Shown here: positions 63,970 through 64,000 of the stretch, piece after piece | Layout of the letters: every line of letters starts with the position of its first letter | Position numbering within the stretch: position 1 is the first letter of the stretch | Assembly: GCA_963715455.1 (NCBI GenBank) | Contig: OY970245.1 | Coordinates: 124,001 to 188,000, forward strand | Direction of reading: 5' to 3' | Origin: VRUE01 sp963715455 | GTDB taxonomy: Bacteria; Actinomycetota; Thermoleophilia; Solirubrobacterales; 70-9 | DNA length: 64,000 nucleotides | Made by a program: the position numbers and the translations under genes | The notes under the pieces: model-generated | What the model saw: only the letters and a program-made list of their open reading frames with translations | Databases searched by the model: none | Told to the model about the DNA's origin: nothing

Positions 63970-64000
63970 ATGAGCGATCTGATTGCGATTGCGTACACCG
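63970..64000 (+). CDS. Start of a DUF1269-like gene (partial)
   Basis: Only ten codons are in the window: MSDLIAIAYT, with AGGAG 4 nt before the ATG. N-termini beginning MSDLI... are common in DUF1269 membrane proteins, which often neighbour SHOCT genes. The rest lies outside, so the call is tentative. Confidence 0.45.
   Translation, partial: MSDLIAIAYT

Noticed and set aside
1..64000. CRISPR array
   Set aside because: No regularly spaced direct repeats with unique spacers; the repeats found are palindromes or a pair of isolated copies.

Overview
The window is GC-rich bacterial chromosome, gene-dense on both strands, with many 1-4 nt start/stop overlaps. Several features point to a high-GC actinobacterium, most likely class Thermoleophilia (Solirubrobacterales-like). 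These are GTG/TTG starts, many genes whose start codon lies 6-9 nt after a TANNNT hexamer (leaderless mRNA style), an actinobacterial-type arsenate reductase, DUF6325/DUF7144/SHOCT proteins, and a large Alu-containing SRP RNA. The lineage is inference; no rRNA is present.

Region by region. 1-9.1 kb: end of an AidB-like acyl-CoA dehydrogenase, a CBS-domain site-2 protease divergent from a type-E (HdrB-like, heme-less) succinate dehydrogenase operon, a secreted hydrolase, a CPA2 antiporter and a coiled-coil membrane protein. 9.1-13 kb: lysC-asd and a small gene beside an AAA ATPase. 13-15.2 kb: a small accessory island with an XRE regulator, a two-TM/coiled-coil protein, tiny ORFs and an IS1595-type transposase remnant coupled to an HTH gene, flanked by related repeats that carry perfect CRP-like sites. 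15.2-18.4 kb: padR-mmpL-NTF2 operon. 18.4-19.5 kb: a secreted HExxH protein. 19.6-26.3 kb: an eight-gene overlapping pstSCAB operon extended by a lipoprotein, two zinc-ribbon proteins and a membrane-anchored protein, divergent from a stand-alone PhoB-type DNA-binding domain.

26.9-35.8 kb: ftsH followed by three exported proteins (541, 1508 and 243 aa), all overlapping. 35.9-41.9 kb: a 625-aa PstS-like secreted protein that shares an upstream element with pstS, and two large secreted propeller-like proteins. 42-44.4 kb: an arsenic locus. arsR, a newly recognised 46-aa cysteine-rich ORF and an R2-type di-iron protein run one way; arsC and an aquaporin run the other. 44.4-48.9 kb: a MerR/B12-fold regulator, a degenerate GGDEF protein, and recR-ybaB-dnaX. 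49-57 kb: a GT-C-like membrane protein containing a 99-bp nested palindrome, an M6-like protease, acetolactate decarboxylase, an ABC-2 exporter, the SRP RNA, a second antiporter and tRNA-Val(CAC). 57.4-64 kb: a cluster of DUF6325, SHOCT, DUF7144, DUF2252, MFS and DUF1269-like genes.

The main new points are these. The cysteine-rich ORF and di-iron protein form a tightly coupled arsenic cassette. Two membrane-protein genes appear to lack any usual start codon and instead have an in-frame ATC 6 nt after a -10 hexamer. Two long perfect palindromes sit inside coding sequence. A repeated phosphate-type promoter element links pstS and the 625-aa gene.
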